From positions 2,232,001-2,296,000 of the forward strand of contig NZ_CP014513.1 in the NCBI RefSeq assembly GCF_001577365.1: a stretch of DNA of 64,000 nt, read 5' to 3'. The stretch's first letter is position 1; the number at the start of each line of letters is the position of its first letter. Position numbers and translations under genes: made by a program. The notes beneath the pieces were generated by a model. It searched no databases and was not told where the DNA came from. It worked only from the letters and a program-made list of their open reading frames with translations. Positions 9,402-19,620 of the stretch are shown here, piece by piece. This stretch comes from Frondihabitans sp. PAMC 28766. GTDB lineage: Bacteria > Actinomycetota > Actinomycetes > Actinomycetales > Microbacteriaceae.

Positions 9402-10397
9402 GTGTCGAACATCGAAAACCCCTTCGGGCAGGTCCTCGTGGCCCTGGTCACCCCCTTCACCGCCGACGGCGAAGTCGACTGGGCCGGGGTCGAGAAGCAC
9501 ATCGACGACTGCATCACGGCGGGTGCCGACGGCATCGTCGTGACCGGCACGACGGGTGAGACCTCGACCCTCACCGACCCCGAGAAGTTGCGTCTCGTCG
9601 AAGTCGGCAAGTCGGTCGCCGCGGGCCGCGCCAAGATCATCACCGGCGGCGGCTCGAACGAGACCGCACACGCGATCCAGCTCTACAAGGCCAGCGAGAA
9701 GGCCGGGGCCGACGGCGTCATGATCGTCACGCCCTATTACAACAAGCCCACCCAGGCCGGCGTCCTCACGCACTTCCGCATGATCGCCGACGCGACCGAC
9801 CTCCCGGTCCTGCTCTACGACATCCCCGGCCGCACCGGAATCCCGATCAAGTACGAGACGATCCTCCGGGCTGCGAAGCACCCCAACATCGTCGGCGTGA
9901 AAGACGCCAAGGGCGACTTCGCCGAGGTCAGCCGCGTGCTCAACCAGACCGACCTGCTCTACTTCTCGGGCGACGACACCAACGTGCTGCCGCACCTGGC
10001 GATCGGCGCCACCGGCCTCATCGGGGTCACCGCGAACATCGCCGCGGCACCCTACCGCACCATCGTCGACGCCGTGAACGCGGGCGACCTCCACACGGCG
10101 ACAGCCGCCCACAAGCAGCTCGAGCCGCTGGTGCGAGCCGTCATGACGCACGTGCCCGGCACGGTCGCCGCGAAATACATCCTCCACGGCCTCGGCCGCA
10201 TCTCGAGCCCTCGCGTCCGGCTGCCCCTCGTCGGGCCCGAAGACGCCGAGGCTGCTCTGATCGAAGACGAGCTGTCGCATGTCGGCCAAGTAGGCGGACT
10301 GGGACAGATCCCCGGCGTCGACTTCTCGAAGTTCCGCCCCGACCGCAACGCGGCCGCCGGCGGCGCCCTGCCCAAGGTGCACGGCACCACGCGCTGA
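9402..10397 (+). CDS. dapA: 4-hydroxy-tetrahydrodipicolinate synthase
   Basis: Condenses pyruvate with aspartate semialdehyde, the first committed step to diaminopimelate and lysine. The class I aldolase features are visible: GTTGETSTL for the carboxylate-binding loop, YYNKP with the conserved Tyr, and GVKDAKGD with the Schiff-base Lys (about residue 167). 331 aa includes about 30 extra C-terminal residues compared with the shortest members. Pairs functionally with dapB and dapF in this window. Confidence 0.97.
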   Translation: MSNIENPFGQVLVALVTPFTADGEVDWAGVEKHIDDCITAGADGIVVTGTTGETSTLTDPEKLRLVEVGKSVAAGRAKIITGGGSNETAHAIQLYKASEKAGADGVMIVTPYYNKPTQAGVLTHFRMIADATDLPVLLYDIPGRTGIPIKYETILRAAKHPNIVGVKDAKGDFAEVSRVLNQTDLLYFSGDDTNVLPHLAIGATGLIGVTANIAAAPYRTIVDAVNAGDLHTATAAHKQLEPLVRAVMTHVPGTVAAKYILHGLGRISSPRVRLPLVGPEDAEAALIEDELSHVGQVGGLGQIPGVDFSKFRPDRNAAAGGALPKVHGTTR

Positions 10398-10406
10398 CAG
10401 GTGCAC

Positions 10407-10433
10407 CGCCCGCACCACTCTGCGGGTGGTCGA
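10407..10433 (+). terminator. Possible stem-loop between dapA and rnj
   Basis: CCGCCCGC pairs with GCGGGTGG across an 8-base loop. There is no T tract. It may attenuate read-through into the RNase J gene. Confidence 0.35.
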
Positions 10434-10492
10434 CCGGCACACAGACCTACACCGGAGGCTCACGACCTCACACTGAACACACCAAGGAACAG

Positions 10493-12169
10493 ATGCCCAC
10501 GACAATCCACACTCCGCGCGCGCTCGAAAAGGGCACGCTCCGCGTCATCCCGATCGGCGGCCTCGGCGAGATCGGCCGCAACATGACCGTCTACGAACTC
10601 GACGGCAAGCTGCTCATCGTCGACGCCGGCGTGCTCTTCCCCGAAGAGCACCAGCCCGGGGTCGACCTGATCCTGCCGGACTTCTCGCCCATCAAGGACC
10701 GCCTCGACGACATCCTCGGCGTCGTGCTCACGCACGGCCACGAAGACCACATCGGCGCGGTGCCCTACCTCCTGCGCCTCCGCAAGGACATCCCTCTGCT
10801 CGGCTCGACGCTGACCCTCGCCCTCGTCGAGGCCAAGCTCAAAGAGCACCGGATCCAGCCGTATTCGCTGGCCGTCAAAGAGGGCCAGATCGAGAAGCTC
10901 GGCCCGTTCGAGCTCGAGTTCGTCGCCGTCAACCATTCCATCCCCGACGCCCTGGCCGTCGCGATCCGCACCACCGCGGGTCTCGTGCTGCACACCGGCG
11001 ACTTCAAGATGGACCAGCTGCCGCTCGACGACCGCATCACCGACCTCCGCGCCTTCGCCCGTCTCGGCGAAGAGGGCGTCGATCTCTTCCTGCCCGACTC
11101 GACCAACGCCGACGTGCCGGGCTTCACCGCGCTCGAGCGCGACATCGGGCCGGTGCTCGACGACATCATCGCTCGCGCGCCGCGCCGCGTCGTCGTCGCC
11201 AGCTTCTCGAGCCACGTGCACCGCGTGCAGCAGGTGCTCGACGCCGCGCACGCCAACGGGCGCCGCGTCGCCTTCATGGGCCGGTCGATGATCCGCAATA
11301 TGACGATCGCCGCCGACCTCGGCTACCTCCGGGTGCCCGAGAACGTCCTCATCGACTCGAAGAAGGCCAAAGACCTTCCCGACGACCGCATCGTCTACAT
11401 GTCGACCGGGTCGCAGGGCGAGCCGATGGCGGTGCTCGCACGCATGGCCAACCTCGAGCACCAGATCGAGATCGGCGAGGGCGACACCGTCATTCTCGCC
11501 TCGAGCCTGATCCCCGGCAACGAGAACGCTGTCTACCGCGTGATCGACGGGCTCACCAAGCTCGGGGCGCACGTGGTGCACAAGGGCAACGCGAAGGTGC
11601 ACGTCTCGGGGCACGCCTCGGCCGGCGAGCTGCTGTACTGCTACAACATCCTGCGCCCCAAGAACGTGCTGCCGGTGCACGGCGAGCACCGCCACCTCTA
11701 CGCGAGCGCCGCGCTCGCAGAGCGAACCGGTGTGCCCGCGAAGAACATCATCACGGGGCAGGACGGCATCGTGGTCGACCTCAAAGACGGCGTCGCGACA
11801 GTCGTCGGCCAGCTCGACCTCGGCTTCGTGTACGTCGACGGATCGAGCGTCGGCGAGATCACCGACGCCGACCTCAAGGATCGCCGCGTGCTCGCCGAGG
11901 AGGGCTTCATCAGCGTCTTCATCGCGATGGACCCCGCCACCGGTCGTGTCGTCGTCGGGCCGGAGATCCAGTCGCGCGGCTTCGCCGAAGACGAGAAGGT
12001 GTTCGACGATGTGCGGCCGAAGATCCTGGCGGCGCTCACCGAGGCCGCCGAGAACGGCATGCGCGACACGCACGGCTTCAGTCAGGTCGTGCGGCGCACC
12101 GTCGGGCGCTGGGTGAACTCGAACCACCGCCGCCGCCCGATGATCGTGCCGGTGGTCATCTCGGCGTAG
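10493..12169 (+). CDS. rnj: Ribonuclease J
   Basis: Metallo-beta-lactamase/beta-CASP ribonuclease with endo- and 5'-exonuclease activity in RNA processing. 558 aa, full length. The zinc ligands appear in HGHEDHIG (about residues 80-87), a conserved HTGDFKMDQ follows, and the beta-CASP domain ends with HVSGHAS and PVHGEHRH. An AAGGAAC ribosome site precedes the ATG. The dapA-rnj-ftsK order is common in actinobacteria. Confidence 0.96.
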   Translation: MPTTIHTPRALEKGTLRVIPIGGLGEIGRNMTVYELDGKLLIVDAGVLFPEEHQPGVDLILPDFSPIKDRLDDILGVVLTHGHEDHIGAVPYLLRLRKDIPLLGSTLTLALVEAKLKEHRIQPYSLAVKEGQIEKLGPFELEFVAVNHSIPDALAVAIRTTAGLVLHTGDFKMDQLPLDDRITDLRAFARLGEEGVDLFLPDSTNADVPGFTALERDIGPVLDDIIARAPRRVVVASFSSHVHRVQQVLDAAHANGRRVAFMGRSMIRNMTIAADLGYLRVPENVLIDSKKAKDLPDDRIVYMSTGSQGEPMAVLARMANLEHQIEIGEGDTVILASSLIPGNENAVYRVIDGLTKLGAHVVHKGNAKVHVSGHASAGELLYCYNILRPKNVLPVHGEHRHLYASAALAERTGVPAKNIITGQDGIVVDLKDGVATVVGQLDLGFVYVDGSSVGEITDADLKDRRVLAEEGFISVFIAMDPATGRVVVGPEIQSRGFAEDEKVFDDVRPKILAALTEAAENGMRDTHGFSQVVRRTVGRWVNSNHRRRPMIVPVVISA

Positions 12170-12201
12170 CGGGGCGTGTTGCTGCTGTTACTCATGTGAC
12201 T

Positions 12202-12230
12202 GACACGCCCTCAAATACAGGGGGCGTGTC
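12202..12230 (+). terminator. Inverted repeat after rnj
   Basis: GACACGCCC (12202-12210) pairs with GGGCGTGTC (12222-12230) around an A/T-rich loop. It lies between the rnj stop and the ftsK promoter and probably terminates rnj. It overlaps the expected -35 area of ftsK, so it could also be an operator. Confidence 0.5.
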
Positions 12231-12242
12231 GGCCGTAGACGG

Positions 12243-12248
12243 TAGCTT
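12243..12248 (+). promoter_or_regulatory. Predicted -10 box of leaderless ftsK
   Basis: TAGCTT ends six bases before the ATG at 12255. Confidence 0.45.
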
Positions 12249-12254
12249 TACGGC

Positions 12255-15125
12255 ATGCCTACGAGCACGAAGCCTTCGTCGCGAACGCGCGCGGCCGCCC
12301 CGAAGTCCGGTGGCCGCGCCCCGCGCGGTGGTGCGGCGCGCACGGCGCCCACCAAGCGGCTGCCCGCGGCCAAGCAGACCGTCGTCGTCGACCACGGCCC
12401 CGACCTCGGCACTCGTGCCTGGCTGGGGCTCGCGCACCTCGTCGGCGGCGCCTTCCGTGTCTTCGGGCGCGAGACGCTGGACGCGACCGAGCGTCGCGAC
12501 GGCGTCCCGTTCTTCCTCGTCCTCCTGGCCATCGCGGGTGCCGTCGTCGAGTGGCTGAACCCCGGCGATCCGATCGCCACGGCTCTCGACCACTACACGT
12601 TCGGCGGGCTCTTCGGCCGCGTCGCCTACGCGCTGCCGGTCATCATGGTGGTCTTCGCCGGCTGGCTCTTCCGCCACCCGTCGAGCGTGCACGACAACAC
12701 ACGCATCGGCATCGGGGTCGGCCTCGGCGTGGTCTCGATCTCGGGGCTCTGCCACATCTTCGGAGGCCGCCCCGTCGCCGCCGACGGAATGTCCGGGCTC
12801 GCCGCGGGGGGCGGGATCCTGGGCTGGGTCGTCGCCTCCTGGATGGTCAATCTGCTCACGGTGTGGGTGGCCGTGCCCATCGTCTGCATCGTCTTGGCGC
12901 TGTCGATCCTGATCATCACCAAGACGCCGCCGAACCACATCGCGCGTCGGGTGCACGAGCTCTACGCCTACCTGTTCGGCACCGCCGGCCCTGCCGCCGA
13001 CGAAGCGGCCGAGCGCAGCGCGGCGAAGGTGTCAGTTGCTGACCAGGCCGAGCGCGACGACGCCGAAGACGAGGCCGAGCTGCCCTGGTGGCGCCGCAAC
13101 AAGAGCGGCCGCGAAGAAGACCCCGCCTACGACTCTCCGGTGGTCGCCGAGACAGCGCCGACCGAGGCTCTCGACTCGAAGAAGAAGCGTCGCGGGCGCA
13201 AGAGCGAGGCCCCGTCGTTCACCGACATCATCGAAGGAGACGCGAACGAGAACGAGTTCGGCACCGGTCTGCTCGACGAACTCGGTTTCGCCGAAGACGC
13301 GCTGGCTCATCAAGGCGGTACGGCCCCCACGACCGTCATCCCGACTCCGTCGCTTCCTGTCGTCACGCCCGCGGTCGCGCTCGGGCCGTCCGACGCCGCG
13401 GCCGACTTCTTCGAGCCCGACGAGGCCGACGCCACGCCGAGCTTCGCTATGGCCGACGACCACTCGTCCGACACCCCCTACCGCCTGCCGGCGGTCTCGA
13501 CACTGAGCCCCGGCGACCCCGCCAAGACGCGCAGCGAGGCCAACGACACGATCGTCGCGGCCATCACCGAGGTGCTGACGCAGTTCAACGTCGACGCCCG
13601 CGTCATCGGCTTCAGCCGCGGCCCGACGGTCACCCGCTACGAGATCGAGCTCGGCCCGGGCGTGAAGGTCGAGAAGGTCACCCAGCTCTCGAAGAACCTC
13701 AGCTACGCGGTCGCGTCGAACGAAGTGCGCATCCTGTCGCCGATCCCCGGCAAGAGCGCGATCGGCGTCGAGATCCCCAACACCGACCGCGAGATCGTGT
13801 CGCTCGGCGACGTGCTGCGCTCGTCGGCGGCCACCAAGAGCACGCACCCGATGACGATCGGCGTCGGCAAAGACGTCGAGGGCGGCTACGTCGTGGCCAA
13901 CCTCGCGAAGATGCCTCACCTCTTGGTCGCAGGATCAACGGGGTCGGGCAAGTCGAGCTTCGTCAACTCCATGATCACCTCGCTGCTGATGCGTGCGAAA
14001 CCCAGCGACGTGCGCATGGTGCTCATCGACCCGAAGCGCGTCGAGCTCTCGATCTACGCGGGTGTGCCGCACCTCATCACGCCCATCATCACGAACGCCA
14101 AGAAGGCGGCCGAGGCGCTCCAGTGGGTCGTCAAGGAGATGGACATGCGCTACGACGACCTCGCGTCGTTCGGCTTCCGTCACATCGACGACTTCAACAA
14201 GGCCGTGGTGAACAACGAGATCGTGCTGCCACAGGGCAGCGAGCGATCGCTCAAGCCCTACCCCTACCTCCTGGTCGTCGTCGACGAGCTCGCCGACCTC
14301 ATGATGGTCGCGCCGCGCGACGTCGAAGACTCGATCGTGCGGATCACTCAGCTCGCCCGCGCGTCGGGCATCCACCTGGTGCTCGCGACCCAGCGCCCTT
14401 CGGTCGACGTCGTGACAGGCCTCATCAAGGCCAACGTGCCGTCACGGCTCGCGTTCGCCGTGACGAGCGTCACCGACTCGCGCGTCATCCTCGACCAGCC
14501 GGGCGCCGACAAACTGATCGGCCAGGGCGACGGCCTCTTCCTGCCGATGGGCGCCTCGAAGGCGATGCGCGTCCAGGGCGCCTGGGTGCAGGAGAGCGAG
14601 ATCAACGCGGTCGTCAAGCACGTCACCGAGCAGGCTCGCCCCGAGTACCGCGCCGACGTGGCCGCCGTGGCCGAGAAGAAAGAGATCGACGGCGACATCG
14701 GCGACGACCTCGAGCTTCTGCTCGCGGCGGCCGAGCTGGTCGTCTCGTCGCAGTTCGGCTCGACCTCGATGCTGCAGCGCAAACTGCGAGTCGGGTTCGC
14801 CAAGGCCGGTCGCCTGATGGACCTCATGGAGTCGCGCGACATCGTCGGCCCCTCCGAGGGGTCGAAGGCTCGCGACGTGCTCGTCACCGTCGAGCAGCTG
14901 CCGGGAGTGCTGGCGAATATCCGCGGCCAGCAGGGCCCGACGGGTGCGGCCCCCGCTCGACCCACGGTCGACGACGGCCGGTACAGCCCCGAGGTCGCGG
15001 CCAACGGCCAGACCGGCGGCGGCTCGTACAGCGCCGACCCGGTCGCCGACATGACCCGCGGCTATGACGAGGTCGGCTCTGCCGACGACTCGGAGGACGC
15101 CTGGGGCCTGACAGGACGAGACTGA
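12255..15125 (+). CDS. ftsK: DNA translocase FtsK/SpoIIIE
   Basis: Membrane-anchored ATP-driven DNA pump that clears chromosome termini from the division septum. 956 aa. Order of parts: a basic N-terminus, four hydrophobic segments (about residues 70-230), an acidic linker (about 230-420), the motor domain with Walker [14 protein letters not shown] (about 555) and Walker [14 protein letters not shown], and a C-terminal winged-helix gamma domain (about 820-890, [19 protein letters not shown]) for orienting-sequence recognition. A Gly/Ser/Asp-rich tail follows. pgsA follows after four bases. Confidence 0.96.
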   Translation: MPTSTKPSSRTRAAAPKSGGRAPRGGAARTAPTKRLPAAKQTVVVDHGPDLGTRAWLGLAHLVGGAFRVFGRETLDATERRDGVPFFLVLLAIAGAVVEWLNPGDPIATALDHYTFGGLFGRVAYALPVIMVVFAGWLFRHPSSVHDNTRIGIGVGLGVVSISGLCHIFGGRPVAADGMSGLAAGGGILGWVVASWMVNLLTVWVAVPIVCIVLALSILIITKTPPNHIARRVHELYAYLFGTAGPAADEAAERSAAKVSVADQAERDDAEDEAELPWWRRNKSGREEDPAYDSPVVAETAPTEALDSKKKRRGRKSEAPSFTDIIEGDANENEFGTGLLDELGFAEDALAHQGGTAPTTVIPTPSLPVVTPAVALGPSDAAADFFEPDEADATPSFAMADDHSSDTPYRLPAVSTLSPGDPAKTRSEANDTIVAAITEVLTQFNVDARVIGFSRGPTVTRYEIELGPGVKVEKVTQLSKNLSYAVASNEVRILSPIPGKSAIGVEIPNTDREIVSLGDVLRSSAATKSTHPMTIGVGKDVEGGYVVANLAKMPHLLVAGSTGSGKSSFVNSMITSLLMRAKPSDVRMVLIDPKRVELSIYAGVPHLITPIITNAKKAAEALQWVVKEMDMRYDDLASFGFRHIDDFNKAVVNNEIVLPQGSERSLKPYPYLLVVVDELADLMMVAPRDVEDSIVRITQLARASGIHLVLATQRPSVDVVTGLIKANVPSRLAFAVTSVTDSRVILDQPGADKLIGQGDGLFLPMGASKAMRVQGAWVQESEINAVVKHVTEQARPEYRADVAAVAEKKEIDGDIGDDLELLLAAAELVVSSQFGSTSMLQRKLRVGFAKAGRLMDLMESRDIVGPSEGSKARDVLVTVEQLPGVLANIRGQQGPTGAAPARPTVDDGRYSPEVAANGQTGGGSYSADPVADMTRGYDEVGSADDSEDAWGLTGRD

Positions 15126-15129
15126 GTCC

Positions 15130-15795
15130 ATGACGACACCCACCGGATCCGACGGCGCTGCATCGCCCGCGCCCGCGGCCAAGACCTTCCCGTTCACGGG
15201 GCGCATCGTCAGCCGCGGCGACGGCCCGGCGAACACGGCCAATATCGCGAACATCATCACGGTCGTGCGCATCCTCATGGCGCCGCTGTTCTTCGTGCTG
15301 CTCTGCGTCGACGACGGTCACGACGGGACGCTGCGAGTATGGGCCGCGGCCATCTTCGTCGTCGCGATCCTCACCGACAGCCTCGACGGGTTCCTGGCCA
15401 GGCGTCAGAACCTCGTCTCCGATTTCGGCAAGATCGTCGACCCTCTGGCCGACAAGGTGCTCACTGGCGGCGCGTTCATCGTGCTGAGCGTGCTGGGCGA
15501 GCTGCCCTGGTGGGTGACCGTCATCATCCTGATTCGCGAGGTCGGTATCACGGTCTACCGGTTCGCCGCGCTCCGCAACCGCGTCATCGCGGCCTCGCGC
15601 GGCGGCAAGCTCAAGACGGTGCTGCAGGCGATCGCGCTGACGCTCGCGCTCTTCCCGTTCGTTCACTGGCTGGGCGACTGGTTCGACTACGTCAACATCG
15701 TGGTCATGTCGTTGGCGTTCATCGCGACCGTGCTCTCGGGGCTCGACTACATGCGCGTGGCCTTCCGTGGGTCGCGCGGCACCGAGCACGCGTGA
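15130..15795 (+). CDS. pgsA: CDP-diacylglycerol--glycerol-3-phosphate 3-phosphatidyltransferase
   Basis: Membrane enzyme making phosphatidylglycerol phosphate. 221 aa with several hydrophobic helices. The CDP-alcohol phosphotransferase signature is complete: DG-x2-AR-x8-G-x3-D-x3-D, starting at DGFLARRQ. It follows ftsK directly and overlaps the CinA-domain gene by GTGA, so the three are probably co-transcribed. A related CDP-alcohol transferase cannot be excluded, but the pgsA-cinA-clgR-recA context favours PgsA. Confidence 0.93.
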   Translation: MTTPTGSDGAASPAPAAKTFPFTGRIVSRGDGPANTANIANIITVVRILMAPLFFVLLCVDDGHDGTLRVWAAAIFVVAILTDSLDGFLARRQNLVSDFGKIVDPLADKVLTGGAFIVLSVLGELPWWVTVIILIREVGITVYRFAALRNRVIAASRGGKLKTVLQAIALTLALFPFVHWLGDWFDYVNIVVMSLAFIATVLSGLDYMRVAFRGSRGTEHA

Positions 15796-16304
15796 GTGAC
15801 TCCGCTCGTCCCACCGCCCTGGCGCAGGATGTCGTCGCCGCCCTGAAAGACCGAGGCCTCACCATCGCAATCGCCGAGTCGCTGACTGGGGGTCTGGTCG
15901 TGGCGTCGCTCGTCGCCGTGCCCGGCGCCTCGGCTGTCGTGGCCGGGGGAGTCGTCGCCTACCAGACAGAGCTCAAGCACTCGCTGCTCGGCGTCTCGGC
16001 CGATCTCCTGGCCGCGCACGGCGCGGTGTACCCCGACGTCGCCGTCGAGATGGCCCTCGGCGTGCGCGAGCGGCTCACCCTCGATGGCGCGCCGGCCGAC
16101 ATCGGGCTCGCGACGACGGGGGTCGCCGGGCCCGATCCGCAGGACGGCCAGCCCGTCGGTACCGTCTACGTGGGAATCACCTGGGGCGAAGATGTGGAAG
16201 TCCTGCCCCTCCTACTGGAGGGTGACCGAGCGGCAATCCGATCGGCTACGGTCGTCGAATCACTCTCCGCAGTCCAGCGGATGCTCAGCAGCCCGAGGGA
16301 ATAG
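15792..16304 (+). CDS. CinA C-terminal domain protein (nicotinamide-nucleotide amidohydrolase)
   Basis: 170-aa protein corresponding to the C-terminal amidase domain of CinA (the PncC type), which deamidates NMN in pyridine-nucleotide salvage. The motifs AESLTGG, VVAYQTELKHSLLGV and TTGVAGPDPQDGQPVGTVYVG are typical. The GTG start overlaps the pgsA stop. The N-terminal molybdopterin-like domain of full CinA is absent, which is usual for actinobacterial members. Confidence 0.93.
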   Translation: MSDSARPTALAQDVVAALKDRGLTIAIAESLTGGLVVASLVAVPGASAVVAGGVVAYQTELKHSLLGVSADLLAAHGAVYPDVAVEMALGVRERLTLDGAPADIGLATTGVAGPDPQDGQPVGTVYVGITWGEDVEVLPLLLEGDRAAIRSATVVESLSAVQRMLSSPRE

Positions 16305-16377
16305 CGGGCGTTTCGGTCTCGTTACATCTCGTAGCTTCACAAGCTCCACCCACGATCCCCTGGCTACAGTGAAGTCT

Positions 16378-16393
16378 CCACTGTTCGCAGTGG
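16378..16393. promoter_or_regulatory. Inverted repeat in clgR promoter region
   Basis: CCACTG-TTCG-CAGTGG is a perfect 6-bp inverted repeat about 75 bases upstream of clgR, with a possible -10 TAGTGT about 15 bases further downstream. It contains the TTCGC half-site that occurs in ClgR-type operators, so autoregulation is conceivable. This is inference. Confidence 0.35.
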
Positions 16394-16468
16394 GGCAGCG
16401 GGTCAGCTAGTGTTACCACCCACCCAGGCATTCCGGCCGCGGTGGGTCGTCCTCAGGAGGAGGGTCCT

Positions 16469-16774
16469 ATGGTTCTCGTACGTCAAGAAATCGGTGACGT
16501 CCTTCGTGACTTCCGCCTGCAAAAGGGCCGCACGCTTCGTCAGGTCGCTTCCAAGGCCAGCGTCGCGCTCGGTTACCTCAGTGAGGTCGAGCGTGGCCAG
16601 AAAGAGGCCAGCAGCGAGATCCTCGCGTCCGTGGCGGACGCTCTCGAGACGCCCATCTCAACCATCATGCGTGAGGTAGGGGACCGCATGGCGGTCCTTG
16701 AGGGGCTCAGCCCCGTTCCCGACACGCTCCCCGACGACCTCGTCGCCGAGTTCGACGACCTCGCTGTCCGCTAA
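16469..16774 (+). CDS. clgR: ClgR-like XRE-family transcriptional regulator
   Basis: 101-aa helix-turn-helix regulator. The XRE fold spans about residues 5-65 (LRDFRLQKGRTLRQVASKAS, then ALGYLSEVERGQKEASSEIL). In actinobacteria ClgR activates clp protease and stress genes. The ATG is fixed by AGGAGG at 16455-16460. Position between the CinA-domain gene and recA matches clgR in other Micrococcales. The C-terminus ends in an acidic stretch followed by Ala-Val-Arg. Confidence 0.9.
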   Translation: MVLVRQEIGDVLRDFRLQKGRTLRQVASKASVALGYLSEVERGQKEASSEILASVADALETPISTIMREVGDRMAVLEGLSPVPDTLPDDLVAEFDDLAVR

Positions 16775-16806
16775 GCGGCAGCAGCTCTTCGACTCCGCCG
16801 AGAGGC

Positions 16807-16837
16807 GAACGCCCCGTCCGGTGTGGACGGGGCGTTC
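16807..16837 (+). terminator. Strong stem-loop terminator after clgR
   Basis: GAACGCCCCGTCC (16807-16819) pairs perfectly with GGACGGGGCGTTC (16825-16837), loop GGTGT. The 13-bp stem is GC-rich and is followed by GTGCG rather than a T tract. Confidence 0.8.
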
Positions 16838-16884
16838 GTGCGTCCGGGCGCTCCATCGTCGGTGGCTGTGGCTATTCTCGACAG

Positions 16885-17109
16885 GTGCGCAAGAGTGAGT
16901 TCGCCCGAGCGGTCGTCGACGAGTTCGGCGAGGGCTACGGTCGCGTCGTGACCCGCGACGTCGTCCTGCCCGCCCTCGGCAACGTCACCGCCGACGACGC
17001 GATCACCCGCGGCGACGACCCGCGCGACGTCTGGCTGGCCCTCTGCGACGTCGAGAACGTGCCGCCCGAGCGCCGCTACGGCGTCGGCCTGCCGAAGCCC
17101 CGCCGCTAG
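16885..17109 (+). CDS. DUF3046 domain protein
   Basis: 74-aa conserved actinobacterial protein of unknown function. SEFARAVVDEFGEGYGRVVTRD and WLALCDVENVPPERRYG are typical of DUF3046, and the position just upstream of recA is conserved. The GTG start gives the usual length. No catalytic residues are evident. Confidence 0.88.
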   Translation: MRKSEFARAVVDEFGEGYGRVVTRDVVLPALGNVTADDAITRGDDPRDVWLALCDVENVPPERRYGVGLPKPRR

Positions 17110-17186
17110 CAGCGTCGCCGCCCGACGTGGTTTCCGGGGCGCAGGATCCGACGGGTCGACAGGGCGCGACACGCCCCTTTCGTCAC

Positions 17187-17202
17187 TCGAACATGTGTTC
17201 GG
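17187..17202. promoter_or_regulatory. LexA (SOS) box upstream of recA
   Basis: TCGAACATGTGTTCGG contains the perfect palindrome GAAC-ATGT-GTTC, the actinobacterial/Gram-positive LexA consensus. A plausible -10 (TAGCCT, about 17211) lies just downstream. The box is about 240 bases before the recA start, so the transcript would carry a long leader. Confidence 0.85.
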
Positions 17203-17216
17203 TTCGGTGCTAGCCT

Positions 17217-17440
17217 CTCCTCCACAGGGAGTCGCTGGGCTCCGGTTCTCCACAGATGTCTGCCGACGCCCCACAGTGTCGGTGGCCCTCCGTAGTGTTC
17301 CGGTCAACAGCGCTTCTCTCAGCCTTGTCGTCAGCCTTCGGTACTTGTTTCTGCCTTGCTCCATCGGCCCGAAGGAACGCGACAGCCTATAGGCGCACCG
17401 AGCCCACCTCGTCGAGGTGACGATCCCCCAAGGAGACACC
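17217..17440 (+). other. recA leader region
   Basis: About 220 bases with no convincing gene between the putative SOS promoter and recA. A ribosome site (CAAGGAGA) lies about ten bases before the start. I see no strong terminator hairpin in it. Confidence 0.4.
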
Positions 17441-18549
<1,109 letters not shown>

Positions 18550-18553
<4 letters not shown>

Positions 18554-19485
18554 CCAGCGACGACGACCGCCTCGCCCCCGTCACACCTCTCTTCGGCCAG
18601 CAGCCTGCGGCATCACCGTCGCACCCGGCCGGCCGAGGCCGCGGGGCTGGGGCGAGCGGTCGTCGCTCGGGTCTGCGATCGGCGTCCGGCGCCGAGGGAT
18701 GGGCTGAGGCCGATGAGGCGCTGCCTGGCGCCGACGAGCCCGGTGCCGACGAACCCGCTGCGGGCGAGTCCGGTGCCCACGAACCCGCTGCCGGCGAGCC
18801 CGCTCCCGTCGCGGCGCTGCCCACCTATGCCGCGTTCGCCGCGAAGAGCGAGCCCGAGGCGGCAGCCCGCCTACCCCGAGCGAAGAAGCCCCTGTCGGCA
18901 ATGAAGGCGGCCGTGGCTCGGCGCGACGGTTTCTCGACCGGCGCGGTCGACGACGACGACGGCCCCGGCGCAGGCCCGGAAGAGACTGTCGAGGCAGCAC
19001 GCACTCGCGCCGAGAACATCAGCCTGCACGCGCTCTCGCGCCGCGGCGTCTCGTCGGCCGAGATGGCCAAGACCCTGCGCTCGCGCGACCTCCCCGACGA
19101 GGTCGTCGAGCACGAGATTGAGCGCCTCGAGCGCGTCGGCCTCCTGAACGATGCCGAGTTGGCCGAGAACCTCGTGCAGACCAAGCAGTCTCGCAAAGGG
19201 CTCGGCAAGAGCGCGATCAGCTCGGAGCTGCGTCAGCGCGGCCTCGCGCAGGAGGCGATCGACGCCGCTGTGGCCGAAATCGACGACGACGACGAGCAGG
19301 CGCGTGCCGACGAATGGGCGCACAAGCGAGCCGGCCAGCTGCGCGGCCTCGACCAGGCGACCGCCGAGCGGCGCCTCAACGCCTTCCTCATGCGGCGGGG
19401 CTATCGCTCCGAGGTCATCCGTCGCGCCGTCGAGAGCGCTCTGCCGCGCGGCGGCTCGCGCGGAGGCGGCGTGCGCTTCGAGTAG
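18550..19485 (+). CDS. recX: Regulatory protein RecX
   Basis: Modulator of RecA filament activity. 311 aa, longer than the usual about 150-200. The first about 150 residues are low-complexity Ala/Glu/Pro/Gly with repeated [13 protein letters not shown] units. The RecX three-helix repeats follow ([20 protein letters not shown], then [20 protein letters not shown], then [20 protein letters not shown]). ATG overlaps the recA stop. Confidence 0.93.
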
Positions 19486-19501
19486 CGAGCACCGCTTCGC
19501 G

Positions 19502-19573
19502 TGTCGCACCTCTGACCGGCTGTCGCACCTCTCCTAGGCGCGGAGTCGCAGTCCGGCCGCGGGTGCGAGGTCT
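19502..19573. repeat. Small direct and inverted repeats between recX and miaB
   Basis: TGTCGCACCTCT occurs at 19502-19513 and again at 19521-19532; GGTGCGAGGT at 19562-19571 is roughly the inverse. The arrangement could fold into a stem-loop and may terminate the recA-recX transcript. No gene is seen in 19486-19620. Confidence 0.4.
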
Positions 19574-19606
19574 CCGGTCGGGTTCGGCAGCGGCGAGCCG
19601 ACGATT

Positions 19607-19612
19607 TACACT
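19607..19612 (+). promoter_or_regulatory. Predicted -10 box of leaderless miaB
   Basis: TACACT ends eight bases before ATG 19621, which favours that ATG over the upstream TTG at 19612. Confidence 0.45.
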
Positions 19613-19620
19613 TGAGCCTC

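Noticed and set aside
8475..10505. A 676-codon open frame on the minus strand opposite thyX and dapA
   Set aside because: Composition is that of an antisense shadow in very high-GC DNA (Arg/Val/Gly/His rich, no domains); thyX and dapA are complete on the other strand.
10460..12127. A 555-codon minus-strand open frame opposite rnj
   Set aside because: Same codon-position shadow effect; no recognisable motif and it covers a full RNase J gene.
17195..17392. A 65-codon plus-strand frame in the recA leader
   Set aside because: It starts inside the LexA box, has no ribosome site and no recognisable protein pattern.
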